A stretch of DNA of 64,000 nt, taken from Streptomyces sp. CBMA29 (lineage in GTDB: Bacteria > Actinomycetota > Actinomycetes > Streptomycetales > Streptomycetaceae). The notes below the pieces were generated by a model. The model searched no databases and was not told where the DNA came from. It was given only the letters and a program-made list of their open reading frames with translations. A program made the translations under genes and the position numbers. Where the stretch lies: positions 62,001 to 126,000 of the forward strand of contig NZ_MECL01000271.1 in assembly GCF_014596445.1 (NCBI RefSeq), read 5' to 3'. Below, one piece after another: positions 31,073 through 40,094 of the stretch; the stretch's first letter is position 1; every line of letters begins with the position of its first letter.

Positions 31073-32974
31073 TCAGACGGTCAGCGGGTTGGGCATGGTG
31101 ATGTAGACCGACTGGGTGTCGACCGGTCCGACGAGTTCGTCCATTCCGTGCAGCCTGGTCAGCAGATTGGCCTTGCTGCGCAGTTCCGGGGCGTCCAGCA
31201 GCCGGGCGGGCAGGCTGCTGCGGCCTCCCGCGGCGGCGGCCAGGAAGCGGCGGAAGGCGGCGAGCAGCACCTGCTCGTCCGCGAGCCGCTGGGAGCCGAA
31301 GGCGCCGATGAGACCGAGGACGTTGTTGACGCCGAGGTAATAGGCGAGCCTCTCGTCCGCGACCTCGTCGGCGACGAAGGTGTCGCTGTCGGCCCCGATG
31401 CCCGGCTGCTGACGTTCCAGTTCCGCGCGGTGCGACTCACGGAAGTAGTACCCCTGGTTGTCGCGGTAGCGCCCGCCGCAGGGCCAGCCGGAGGCGTCGA
31501 GCAGGACGAGGGTGTTCTGCTGATGGGCCTCCAGGGCGATGCCCGCCTCGCCGTCGAGCCACAGCACGGGCCGTACGACGGCGTCGAGGTAGCGCAGGAA
31601 CCACTCGGTGGCAACCGCCGTCGCGGGCCTTCCGGTGCGCTCCGCGAGGCGGGTGACGAGCATGGCCAGCCGGGAGCGCAGCGCGGGCGCGGGAACGCCG
31701 GGCCAGGGGCGCGGCGAGGTGAGTCCCGCCACGCAGTGCGCCTGGTCGCCGGGGCCGAACGGGCTGTGCCTGAGCACGACGTCCAGGCCGGGCACCGGTG
31801 TCCCGTCCGGCGTGTCCACGCCCAGCCAGGCCGGGTCGCGGACGATGTCGAAGCCCGGGTGGGCGGCGTGCCACCGCGCGACGAGCCCGCCGCGCAGCAG
31901 CCGGTGCACCTCGGTGCCGCGCTTGAGTTCCTTGCGGAGGTTCTCCCTGCGGGAGTTGGTGATGCGCAGCGCCAGGGAGAGCTTGAGCATCGCGGGCGCG
32001 TCGGGCCGATAGACGGTGCGCACGGATGAGGTGGGGTACCAGGGGTCGCCGACCGGGCCCAGGTCGCGCAGCAGTCCGGCGTCGAACAGCCGCTGGGCGG
32101 CGGGCCGGTGCATGATGTCGCGCGCCTGCCAGGGGTGCAACGGCAGCGGCGCGGTGCCTGCCGGGCAGGCGAGTTCGGGCCCGGCCATCGCGGTCAGCAG
32201 GTCGGCGGCCGGTACGGGCCGGCCGCGGTCGGTCCACGCGGAGTCGGTGGCGAGGACGGCGGCGTCCACGGCGAACCAGTGCAACGCGAATGAACCGCGC
32301 GTCTCGGGCGAGTACGCGGCGCTCTCGCTCTCGCTGAGCCCTTCGCGGGCCTTGGGCGCGGGATGCGTCGGGTGGCCGAGGAGCAGGGCCTGTTCCGACT
32401 CCAGGAAGGGCAGTTCCGGCTCGGGCCTGCCGGGACGCGCACGCCGCTCGCTGACGAACGCGGCGGTCCTGCGTACCGAATCGGCCACCCTCGCCACCAG
32501 GTCGTCGCCCTCGTCCGCCGCGCCGCCGCCTTCACGGGCCAGGAGCGCGGCGAGCGCGACCGCGGTCAGCGGGCGGCTCGGGGCGGTTGTGAGGCGGACC
32601 GGTCCGAAGCGGTGGTGGCCGGTGGCCGACCAGCGCAGGACAGCCGCCTGGGCCTGCGTGCCGCTGGCGGGCAGCGGGATCCGCAGCAGGCTGTCGGCGG
32701 GCTCTGTGAGGCCCGTCTCTCGGACCCAGCAGCGCAGCAGGTTCTCGGCGCCCGCCGCGTCGGCGACGCGGTACGGGTCCGGGTGCTCCAACGGGTCCGG
32801 ATCCTGGTCGGCCGCGGCGGCGCGCGGTCGCTGCACCGGTACGGCGGCGGCCAGGGGCACCGCCGTGCCGGGCGGCATGGGGGTGCCGGGGTCCACGGGT
32901 GCGGTCATGCCAGGGCTCCACTCGTCGGTACCGCGCGGCGGCGCGGCTTCTCGCGGTCGGTCCGCCGGGGTCAT
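31073..32974 (-). CDS. NRPS-independent siderophore synthetase (IucA/IucC family), second gene of the operon
   Basis: About 633 residues. The family blocks are ALLLGHPTHPAPKAREGLSE (about 205-225), PLHPWQARDI, KLSLALRITNSRRENLRKEL and EAHQQNTLVLLDASGWPCGG with RYRDNQGYYF. The first ~70 residues are a low-complexity Pro/Ala extension; an internal ATG at 32908 with GGAG upstream would remove 22 of them. I chose ATG 32974 because it overlaps the stop of the upstream aminotransferase as ATGA, indicating coupling. It differs clearly from the other synthetase in the operon, so the two probably catalyse successive condensations. Confidence 0.87.
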   Translation of the reverse strand: MTPADRPREAAPPRGTDEWSPGMTAPVDPGTPMPPGTAVPLAAAVPVQRPRAAAADQDPDPLEHPDPYRVADAAGAENLLRCWVRETGLTEPADSLLRIPLPASGTQAQAAVLRWSATGHHRFGPVRLTTAPSRPLTAVALAALLAREGGGAADEGDDLVARVADSVRRTAAFVSERRARPGRPEPELPFLESEQALLLGHPTHPAPKAREGLSESESAAYSPETRGSFALHWFAVDAAVLATDSAWTDRGRPVPAADLLTAMAGPELACPAGTAPLPLHPWQARDIMHRPAAQRLFDAGLLRDLGPVGDPWYPTSSVRTVYRPDAPAMLKLSLALRITNSRRENLRKELKRGTEVHRLLRGGLVARWHAAHPGFDIVRDPAWLGVDTPDGTPVPGLDVVLRHSPFGPGDQAHCVAGLTSPRPWPGVPAPALRSRLAMLVTRLAERTGRPATAVATEWFLRYLDAVVRPVLWLDGEAGIALEAHQQNTLVLLDASGWPCGGRYRDNQGYYFRESHRAELERQQPGIGADSDTFVADEVADERLAYYLGVNNVLGLIGAFGSQRLADEQVLLAAFRRFLAAAAGGRSSLPARLLDAPELRSKANLLTRLHGMDELVGPVDTQSVYITMPNPLTV

Positions 32975-34401
32975 ACGGTGCCGCCTCGCGTCGCGGTCCG
33001 CGCGGCGTCGATGGCGGCGGCCAGCCGGTCGAGCACGGCTTCGGTCTGTTCGTCGGTGATGGTCAGCGGGGGCAGCAGCCGGATCACGGCGCCGTGCCGT
33101 CCGCCCAGTTCGACGATGAGTCCGCGGCGCAGGGCCTCCTGCTGGACGCGGGCGGCGAGCAGGGGGGCGGCGGGAAGCGCTCCGTAGTCGTCGGGCTCGG
33201 CCTCGGTGTCGACGAGTTCGACGCCGATCATCAGACCGCGTCCTCGGACGTCGCCGATGCAGTCGTGGTGCGCGGCGAGTCCGCGCAGGCGGCTGAGCAT
33301 GCGCGCGCCGACGGTCTCCGCGCGCTCGTGCAGCGCGTGCTGCCGTACGAAGCGGAGCGTGGCCGTGCCGGCGGCCATGGCGAGTTGGTTGCCGCGGAAG
33401 GTGCCCGCGTGGGCGCCCGGCTGCCAGGTGTCGAGCTCTTCGCGGTAGACGATCACGGCCAGCGGGAGGCTGCCGCCGATGGCTTTGGACAGCACCATGA
33501 CGTCGGGCACGATTCCGCTGCGCTCGACGGCCCAGAAGGTGCCGGTACGGCCGACGCCCGTCTGCACCTCGTCGACCACCAGCGGGATGCCGCGCGCGGC
33601 CGTGATCTCGCGCATCGTGCGCAGCCAGGTGTCGGGCGCCGGGATGACGCCGCCTTCGCCCTGCACCGGTTCGAGGAGCATCGCGGCGGGCGGCTGCACC
33701 CCGCCCTTGGGGTCGTCGAGGAGATGCGCGGTCCAGCGCGCCGAGAGCTCGGCCCCCCGGTCGCCGCCGATACCGAACGGGCAGCGGTAGTCGTACGGGT
33801 ATGGCAGGCGGGTGATCCGCGCGTCCGCTTCGCCGACGGTGCCGCGGACGGCCGTGTCACCCGTAGCGGCGAGCGCGCCGGCCGTCATGCCGTGGTAGGC
33901 GCCGGAAAACGCGAGGAGTCCGCCGCGCCCGGTGGCGATACGCGCGAGCTTGATGGCCGCCTCCACCGCGTCGGTTCCGGCGGGGCCGCAGAACTGGATC
34001 CGGCCGTGCTCGGCGAGTTGAGGCGGCAGCGTCTCGAACAGCGAGGTGGTGAAGGCGTCCTTGACCGGGGTCGCGAGGTCCAGGACGTGCAAGGGGGCGC
34101 CCGAGTCCAGGACACCCCTGATGGCCTCCAGGACGACGGGGTGATTGTGGCCGAGTGCGAGCGTTCCCGCGCCGGACAGGCAGTCGAGATACCGGCGGCC
34201 GTCGGCGCCCTCCACGGTCATCCCGCGGGCGCGGACGGGTACCACCGGCAGAGACCGCGCATAGGTGCGCGCGGCCGACTCGCGCTGCGCCTGCCTGCGG
34301 AGAATCGCCTCCCCCGTCATGGATTCGTCGGCCGGTCCCTGGGCGGACACCTCGGCCGATGCCGCCAGTCGTTGTCCCGGCGCGCTCGAAATGGCGGCCA
34401 C
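32971..34401 (-). CDS. Diaminobutyrate-2-oxoglutarate aminotransferase-like PLP enzyme
   Basis: This 476-residue class III aminotransferase is close in pattern to EctB/RhbA-type enzymes, which make L-2,4-diaminobutyrate from aspartate semialdehyde. It has FCGPAGTDAVEAAIKLAR (PLP phosphate site), FSGAYHGMTAGAL, VVDEVQTGVGRTG and the Schiff-base Lys in MVLSKAIGGSLP. It is the first gene of the siderophore operon. GTG start with GGAG 8-9 nt before. Ectoine genes are not adjacent, so the diamine is likely for siderophore assembly. No decarboxylase to 1,3-diaminopropane is present, unlike in rhizobactin clusters. I saw no iron box in the 211-bp promoter region. Confidence 0.87.
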   Translation of the reverse strand: MAAISSAPGQRLAASAEVSAQGPADESMTGEAILRRQAQRESAARTYARSLPVVPVRARGMTVEGADGRRYLDCLSGAGTLALGHNHPVVLEAIRGVLDSGAPLHVLDLATPVKDAFTTSLFETLPPQLAEHGRIQFCGPAGTDAVEAAIKLARIATGRGGLLAFSGAYHGMTAGALAATGDTAVRGTVGEADARITRLPYPYDYRCPFGIGGDRGAELSARWTAHLLDDPKGGVQPPAAMLLEPVQGEGGVIPAPDTWLRTMREITAARGIPLVVDEVQTGVGRTGTFWAVERSGIVPDVMVLSKAIGGSLPLAVIVYREELDTWQPGAHAGTFRGNQLAMAAGTATLRFVRQHALHERAETVGARMLSRLRGLAAHHDCIGDVRGRGLMIGVELVDTEAEPDDYGALPAAPLLAARVQQEALRRGLIVELGGRHGAVIRLLPPLTITDEQTEAVLDRLAAAIDAARTATRGGTV

Positions 34402-34612
34402 GTGCTCACTCCTCCGGGTCGGCGTCCAGGCAGTCGTCCCCCGTCCGTACTAACGACTGGGTGACGGCTCGATCACGGGCGGCCCGGAGACTTTCGGCAC
34501 GGAACCGGCGAACACCCCCGGCCGTCCCTCACACCAGCGGCATAGTGGTGGCCACCGCGCGTCGGGGGCGGCAACTGTCGTACAGCCGAAGACATCTCAG
34601 GGGGAGCAGTCC

Positions 34613-35776
34613 ATGTCATCCATACGAAGGCCCTTGGTGGCCGCGGCGGCGGCAACCGTTCTCCTCGCGGGCACCGCCACCGCGTGCGGGTCGTCCGGTG
34701 ACTCCGCGGACGCCAAGCCCAGCTCATCAGTGACGGCGGGCAACGACCTCGGTCTGCCGACGTCCTTCCCGACCAGCCTCGACGACCTGAAGAAGTGGGA
34801 GCAGGCGTACAAGCAGGGCGGCTGGAAGAACTGGGACAAGGCGAAATGGCTGCGCAAGGCAGCGGATTTCGTCAACCCGGTGATCAACGGGCTGTGGAGC
34901 GACGACCGCATGAAGGGCGCGGACCAGAGCGACAAGAAGGTGCCGACCAATGTGTCGGCCGACCAGGGCGAGAGCGACCCGGCGCCGGATCCGGTGCAGG
35001 CGAGCCGGGTCACGGCGCCGTACCACGAGGCCGCACCTGGTGTCGGAAAACTCTTCTTCGACGGGCCCAAGGGCTCGATGGTCTGCTCGGCCACAGTGGT
35101 CCGGGATCCGGCGCATCCGGGCAAGTCGAATCTGGTGTGGACGGCGGGCCACTGCGTGCACGCGGGTGCCTCCGGTGGCTGGTACCGCAACATCGCCTTC
35201 GTTCCCGCCTACAACGACACGGGCAAGAGCGCCGCGGCCCTGGAGGGCGCCTCGCGTGATGTGCTGGCGCCGTACGGTGTGTTCTGGGCCGACTGGGCCA
35301 GCACCTCCGACCAGTGGATCAGCACGGGCGCCGAGTCCGGCGGCAGCGGTTCGCCGTACGACTTCGCGGTGCTGCATGTGAAGCCGGAGGAGGGCGCGGG
35401 CGGCAAGTCGCTGGAGGAGACGGTCGGTACGGCGATGCCGGTGTGGTTCGACGCGCCGTCCGCGACGCAGATCGGGACGATGGGCGCCTGGGGCTATCCC
35501 GCGGCGCCGCCGTTCAACGGACAGCAGATGTACGACTGCGTGGGGAAGCCGGGCCGGCTGTCGCTGAACGCCCAGGCGCCGACGGAGTACCGGATCGGCT
35601 GCACGATGACGGGTGGTTCGTCGGGCGGCGGGTGGTTCGCCAAGCGGCCGGACGGCACGACGGCGCTGGTCAGCAACACGTCGATCGGGCCGGTGACGAA
35701 CACCTGGCTGGCGGGGCCGCACTTGGGCGCCGGGGCGAAGAAGGTCTTCGACGGGGTGAGCCAGAAGTTCAACTGA
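34613..35776 (+). CDS. Exported trypsin-like serine protease, probable lipoprotein
   Basis: This 387-residue protein has a signal peptide with a hydrophobic core (VAAAAATVLLAGTATAC), ending at Cys25 as a probable lipid anchor, though the lipobox is weak. The protease domain spans about 140-385 with the catalytic triad His in VWTAGHCVHAG (near 180), Asp in YDFAVLHV (near 250) and Ser in GGSSGGGWF (near 335). A Trp/Lys-rich pre-domain (LKKWEQAYKQGGWKNWDKAK) precedes it. It acts outside the membrane; the substrate is unknown. The ATG has GGGGGAG 7 nt upstream. It is divergent from the siderophore operon and ends at a strong hairpin shared with hflX. Confidence 0.88.
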   Translation: MSSIRRPLVAAAAATVLLAGTATACGSSGDSADAKPSSSVTAGNDLGLPTSFPTSLDDLKKWEQAYKQGGWKNWDKAKWLRKAADFVNPVINGLWSDDRMKGADQSDKKVPTNVSADQGESDPAPDPVQASRVTAPYHEAAPGVGKLFFDGPKGSMVCSATVVRDPAHPGKSNLVWTAGHCVHAGASGGWYRNIAFVPAYNDTGKSAAALEGASRDVLAPYGVFWADWASTSDQWISTGAESGGSGSPYDFAVLHVKPEEGAGGKSLEETVGTAMPVWFDAPSATQIGTMGAWGYPAAPPFNGQQMYDCVGKPGRLSLNAQAPTEYRIGCTMTGGSSGGGWFAKRPDGTTALVSNTSIGPVTNTWLAGPHLGAGAKKVFDGVSQKFN

Positions 35777-35785
35777 CGGACGACG

Positions 35786-35828
35786 CATGGGTAAGGGGCC
35801 GCCTCCTGGAGGCGGCCCCTTACCCATG
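35786..35828. terminator. Perfect 21-bp palindrome, bidirectional terminator
   Basis: CATGGGTAAGGGGCCGCCTCC and its exact complement are separated by a single base. The hairpin lies between the 3' ends of the protease gene (+) and hflX (-) and would terminate both. There is no T-run. Confidence 0.85.
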
Positions 35829-35881
35829 TCAGCGTGCGCGGCGGCGATCCGGTGTCGAGCTGCCGTGGCGCCTCAGTGCTG

Positions 35882-37378
35882 TCAGGTCCTGGCCACGAGC
35901 GTGAACGGGGCCAGTTCCGCGGCCAGTTCCTCGTGCACCCGCACCTTGAGCAGCGTGCCGTCGCCGGTGTGCTCCTCGGAGAGGACCTCACCCGCGGCGT
36001 GCACCCGGGAGACGAGACCGCCGTGCGTGTACGGCACCAGCGCCTCGACCTCCACGTCGGGCCGCGGCAGTTCCTGGTCGATGATCTCCAGCAACTCGTC
36101 GATTCCCATGCCGCTGCGGGCCGAGACAGCGATGGCGTGCTTCTCGTTGCGCAGCAGGCGCTGGAGGACCAGCGGGTCCGCGGCGTCCGCCTTGTTGACG
36201 ATCACGATCTCGGGCACGTCGAGCGCGCCGACATCGCGGAACACCTCGCGTACGGCCGCGAGCTGCTCCTCGGGCACCGGGTGCGAACCGTCCACCACGT
36301 GCAGGATCAGGTCGGCGTCGCCGACCTCCTCCATCGTGGACCGGAAGGCCTCGACCAGGTGGTGCGGCAGGTGCCGCACGAACCCGACGGTGTCCACCAG
36401 GGTGTAGAGCCGTCCGCTCGGGGTCTCCGCGCGGCGCACGGTCGGGTCCAGGGTGGCGAACAGCGCGTTCTCCACCAGGACGCCCGCGCCGGTGAGCCGG
36501 TTGAGCAGCGAGGACTTGCCCGCGTTGGTGTATCCGGCGATGGCGACCGACGGCACCTTGTGGCGCTTGCGCTCCTGACGCTTGAGGTCACGGCTGGTCT
36601 TCATGTCCGCGATCTCCCGGCGCATCTTGGCCATCTTCTCGCGGATACGCCGACGGTCGGTCTCGATCTTGGTCTCACCGGGACCACGCGTCGCCATACC
36701 GCCGCCGGACGAACCGGCGCCACCGCCACCCATCTGCCGGGACAGCGACTGACCCCAGCCGCGCAGCCTCGGCAGCATGTACTGCATCTGCGCCAGCGAC
36801 ACCTGTGCCTTGCCCTCACGGGACTTGGCGTGCTGAGCGAAGATGTCGAGGATCAGCGCGGTCCTGTCGACCACCTTGACCTTGACGACGTCTTCCAGAT
36901 GGATGAGCTGGCCTGGGCTCAGCTCACCGTCGCAGACAACGGTGTCGGCGCCGGTCTCCACAACGATGTCGCGCAGTTCCAGCGCCTTGCCGGATCCGAT
37001 GTACGTGGCCGGGTCCGGCTTGTCGCGGCGCTGGATGACGCCGTCGAGGACGAGTGCTCCGGCGGTCTCGGCGAGCGCCGCCAGCTCGGCCAGCGAATTC
37101 TCGGCGTCGTCGACGGTCCCCGTGGTCCAGACGCCCACGAGCACCACGCGCTCCAGTCGGAGCTGCCGGTACTCGACCTCGGTGACGTCCTCGAGTTCGG
37201 TGGAGAGTCCGGCGACCCGGCGGAGCGACGCACGCTCGGAGCGGTCGAACTGGTCGCCGTCCCGGTCCTCGTCGATCTCATGACTCCAGGCGACGTCCTC
37301 TTCCATCAGGGCGTCGGCCCGAAGGCTCTCGGGGAGGCGCTGGCGGTTGTTCGAAGAGGAAGAAGAAGAGGAGGTCAT
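35882..37378 (-). CDS. hflX: GTPase HflX, ribosome-splitting factor
   Basis: This 498-residue protein has an N-terminal HflX domain (AENSLAELAALAETAGALVL, IGSGKALELRDIV, LDIFAQHAKSREGKAQVSLAQ), the glycine-rich linker GGGGAGSSGGGMATRGPGE, and a GTPase domain with G1 GYTNAGKSS, G3 DTVGF and G4 NKAD. HflX splits stalled 70S ribosomes under stress. The chosen ATG starts MTSSSSSSSNNRQRL, coded by a TCC/TCT serine run; a TTG eight codons upstream is possible but less likely. AAAGGA precedes the ATG. It is downstream of rshA, separated from it by 346 bp, so it probably has its own promoter. Confidence 0.93.
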   Translation of the reverse strand: MTSSSSSSSNNRQRLPESLRADALMEEDVAWSHEIDEDRDGDQFDRSERASLRRVAGLSTELEDVTEVEYRQLRLERVVLVGVWTTGTVDDAENSLAELAALAETAGALVLDGVIQRRDKPDPATYIGSGKALELRDIVVETGADTVVCDGELSPGQLIHLEDVVKVKVVDRTALILDIFAQHAKSREGKAQVSLAQMQYMLPRLRGWGQSLSRQMGGGGAGSSGGGMATRGPGETKIETDRRRIREKMAKMRREIADMKTSRDLKRQERKRHKVPSVAIAGYTNAGKSSLLNRLTGAGVLVENALFATLDPTVRRAETPSGRLYTLVDTVGFVRHLPHHLVEAFRSTMEEVGDADLILHVVDGSHPVPEEQLAAVREVFRDVGALDVPEIVIVNKADAADPLVLQRLLRNEKHAIAVSARSGMGIDELLEIIDQELPRPDVEVEALVPYTHGGLVSRVHAAGEVLSEEHTGDGTLLKVRVHEELAAELAPFTLVART

Positions 37379-37724
37379 TGGATCCTTTGGTCGAGCGGTC
37401 AACGGGTCGGCGGTGTTTCTGCCGTTACTACGATGGTCGCACGCCGGGCACTCGCGGTCACGCGGGTTTCGCCGCGGATACGCGCGAGGGCTGTACTCCG
37501 GTCGACAGGACCGGATCTCCAGCGGCCGTCGCCCGAATCACTCGTGTGGGTGACGATCACTCCGGAACCTACGATCTGCCACCAGACGTTCACTGGGAGT
37601 AACGATCGAAGGAGAGTGTGTGATGCCCCCCATCCAGAAGTCCCCGCCAGTGCTCACGCGGGCTTCCGCGCCCGCGTCCTCGCGAGAGTCCCCGCACGCG
37701 TCCTCGCGTGTGTACGCCCTGGTC
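37379..37724. other. Intergenic region between rshA and hflX
   Basis: This 346-bp stretch must contain the hflX promoter on the minus strand, but no clear -10/-35 stands out. On the plus strand AAGGAG lies 8 nt before an ATG at 37623, whose frame stays open through the antisense strand of rshA. Codons of the first ~35 triplets are G/C-biased. A short gene here is possible but not supported by any recognisable motif. Confidence 0.4.
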
Positions 37725-39896
37725 TCAGGGCTGCGCCGCCGTGACGGCCAGTCGCGCACGGTAGACGTCATAGACACCCGGCACCGACCGCATCGCCCGC
37801 ATCAGGACCGCCAGCGCCTGGGGGTCGGGCAGCTCCACCGTGTACGTGTGCCGCACCCGGTGCTCCTGCGGGGGCTCCACCGCGGCCGAGACGATCCCGA
37901 CGCCCTGGGCCGCGATGGCCTCGGTGAGGTCGGCGAGCAGGCGCGGGCGGCTCAGCGCCTCGGCGAGGACCGTGGCCCGGAAGCCGTTGGCGGGGCTGTC
38001 GTCGCGCCAGCGGACGGGTACGGGCGCCCGGCCCGCCGTGACCATCCGGGCGGTGCTCGGACACTCGACGCGGTGGACGGCGACGGTCCCGCCGCGGATG
38101 ACGAATCCGGTGACGCCGTCCGGCGGCACGGGCGTGCAACAGCGGGCCAGCCGTACGGTCGCGTGCGGCAGGTCGGTGACCGCCACCGGTTCGGCTGCGC
38201 GCGCCTGGCCCGCGGCGTGGGCCGGGCGTACCGCAGGGGCCGACGCCGGCTTGTCCTCGCCTGCCGTCGCCGGGTTCTGGGTCAGCCACCTGGTGATGGC
38301 GATCCGGGCGGCCGGGGTGATGGCGTGCTCCAGCCAGTCGGCGTCGGGGCCGGAGGTGGCGGAGTCGTCCATCAGGAGCTGGAGGGTGTCGCCGTCGCGC
38401 AGTCGGGTCCCCAGCGGCGCCAGCCGCCCGTTGACGCGGGCGCCGACGCACTGGTGACCGGCCTCGCCATGCACGGCGTAGGCGGCGTCCACACAGCTCG
38501 CCCCGGCGGCCAGCCGCATCGTGCCGATGGACTCGCCGGACTCGGTGGCGAAGACGGTGATCTCGCGGTCCTGGGCGAGGTCGTCCCGCAGAGCGGACCA
38601 GAAGGTGTCGGGGTCGGGGGCGTCGCGCTGCCACTCCAACAGCCGGGCAAGCCAGCCGGGTTGGGTCGGGTCCACCCTCCCCCAGGTCTCCGCCGCGGTC
38701 GCCCCCAGCTCGGCCTCGGCGGCCTGCGGAGTCTCCTCCACGGCGTGCGGGTCGCCGAGCGCGATCACCCCGGCCTCCGCGACCCGGTGCATCCGCCGGG
38801 TGCGGACCAGGACTTCGGCGATCCGGCCACGCTCGTCGGCGACGGCGGTGTGCAGCGACTGGTACAGGTTGAACTTGGGGGCGGCGATGAAGTCCTTGAA
38901 CTCCGCGATCACCGGGGTGAAACAGGTGTGCAGTTCACCGAGCACGGCATAGCAGTCGGCGTCCTCGGCCACCACGACGAGCAGGCGGCCGAAGTCGCAA
39001 CTGCCGAGTTCCGCGCCGCCGCGCTTGAGCAGGACGCGGTGGACGGAGACCGCGTGCCGCGGACGGATGGCGACCTCGGCGGCGATGTCCGCCTCGCGCA
39101 GCACCTTGCGCAGGTCCTCGGCGACGGCCGCGAGGAGGTCGGGTCCGGCGGCGTTCGCGGCGATCATGGCGCGGGTCCTGGCGTGCTCCTCTGGGTGGAG
39201 GATCGCGAAGACCAGGTCTTCGAGCTCGGTCTTGAGCGCCTGCACACCGAGGCGTTCGGCGAGCGGGATCAGCACATCGCGGGTGACCTTGGCGATCCGC
39301 ACCTGCTTCTCGGGGCGCATCACCCCGAGGGTGCGCATGTTGTGCAGCCGGTCGGCGAGCTTGATCGACATCACGCGTACGTCGTTGCCGGTGGCGACGA
39401 GCATCTTGCGGAAGGTCTCCGGCTCCGCGGCGGCGCCGTAGTCGACCTTCTCCAGCTTGGTGACGCCGTCGACGAGATAGCTGACCTCCTGGCCGAACTC
39501 CTCCCGTACCTGATCGAGCGTCACCTCGGTGTCCTCGACGGTGTCGTGGAGGAGGGAGGCGGTCAGGGTGGTGGTCTCCGCGCCCAGTTCGGCGAGGATC
39601 AGCGTGACCGCGAGCGGGTGGGTGATGTACGGCTCGCCGCTCTTGCGCATCTGACCGCGGTGCGAGGACTCCGCGAGCACATACGCCCGCCGCAGCGTCT
39701 CGATCGCTTCGGGACCCGCTTCGGGGTGGCGCGCGCGGTGCACCTTGGTGAGGTGCTCGATGGCGTCCGGCACACGGTCCCGGCCGCTGGGGCCGAGCAG
39801 CGCCGCGCGGCCGAGCCTGAGCAGGTCGATCCGGCGCAGTCCACGGCGCGGGGCCCCGGCACTGCGGTCGGCGTCCACCGCGTTGTCTGCGCTCAT
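37725..39896 (-). CDS. rshA: RelA/SpoT homologue RshA, (p)ppGpp metabolism
   Basis: This 723-residue RSH protein has an HD hydrolase domain with His93, His117-Asp118 (LLHDTVEDTE) and RLHNMRTLG intact. The synthetase domain (about 240-360) keeps EFKDFIAAPKFNLYQSLHTAV, but the nucleotide-binding half reads RPRHAVSVHRVLLKRGGAEL and CDFGRLLVVV in place of the usual YSI.KKM and DLVGIRV blocks, so synthesis is doubtful. TGS (about 460-515) and ACT (about 645-715) domains follow. S. coelicolor has a second relA homologue, rshA, at this position beside hflX and dapF. ATG with GGAGG 7 nt before. It is probably mainly a hydrolase (inference). Confidence 0.9.
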   Translation of the reverse strand: MSADNAVDADRSAGAPRRGLRRIDLLRLGRAALLGPSGRDRVPDAIEHLTKVHRARHPEAGPEAIETLRRAYVLAESSHRGQMRKSGEPYITHPLAVTLILAELGAETTTLTASLLHDTVEDTEVTLDQVREEFGQEVSYLVDGVTKLEKVDYGAAAEPETFRKMLVATGNDVRVMSIKLADRLHNMRTLGVMRPEKQVRIAKVTRDVLIPLAERLGVQALKTELEDLVFAILHPEEHARTRAMIAANAAGPDLLAAVAEDLRKVLREADIAAEVAIRPRHAVSVHRVLLKRGGAELGSCDFGRLLVVVAEDADCYAVLGELHTCFTPVIAEFKDFIAAPKFNLYQSLHTAVADERGRIAEVLVRTRRMHRVAEAGVIALGDPHAVEETPQAAEAELGATAAETWGRVDPTQPGWLARLLEWQRDAPDPDTFWSALRDDLAQDREITVFATESGESIGTMRLAAGASCVDAAYAVHGEAGHQCVGARVNGRLAPLGTRLRDGDTLQLLMDDSATSGPDADWLEHAITPAARIAITRWLTQNPATAGEDKPASAPAVRPAHAAGQARAAEPVAVTDLPHATVRLARCCTPVPPDGVTGFVIRGGTVAVHRVECPSTARMVTAGRAPVPVRWRDDSPANGFRATVLAEALSRPRLLADLTEAIAAQGVGIVSAAVEPPQEHRVRHTYTVELPDPQALAVLMRAMRSVPGVYDVYRARLAVTAAQP

Positions 39897-40094
39897 CGGG
39901 CACCTCCAGCAGCCTGAACCGGCTGCGGACGCTCTCCACGCCCCGTGGGGCCGCGCCGGTGATTGATGCTACCGAGCCCACCACGTGCGGCAGTCACGCT
40001 CTCGCCGAGAGTGATCCCCATCACCCGTTCGAGGGAACGTGTGCGGGAATCCCGGTCGGATACCGCCGGAAAGGTGGTGGTTCAGGCGCCGGGG

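Noticed and set aside
34402-34612. Iron-regulator (DmdR/IdeR) box before the siderophore operon
   Set aside because: I looked for a TTAGGTTAGGCTAACCTAA-like dyad and saw none convincing; only GTTAGTAC is loosely similar.
40026-40039. SOS box before rshA
   Set aside because: CGTTC-gagg-GAACG has the half-sites in the reverse order (GTTC-N4-GAAC) and is a small hairpin, not a LexA site.
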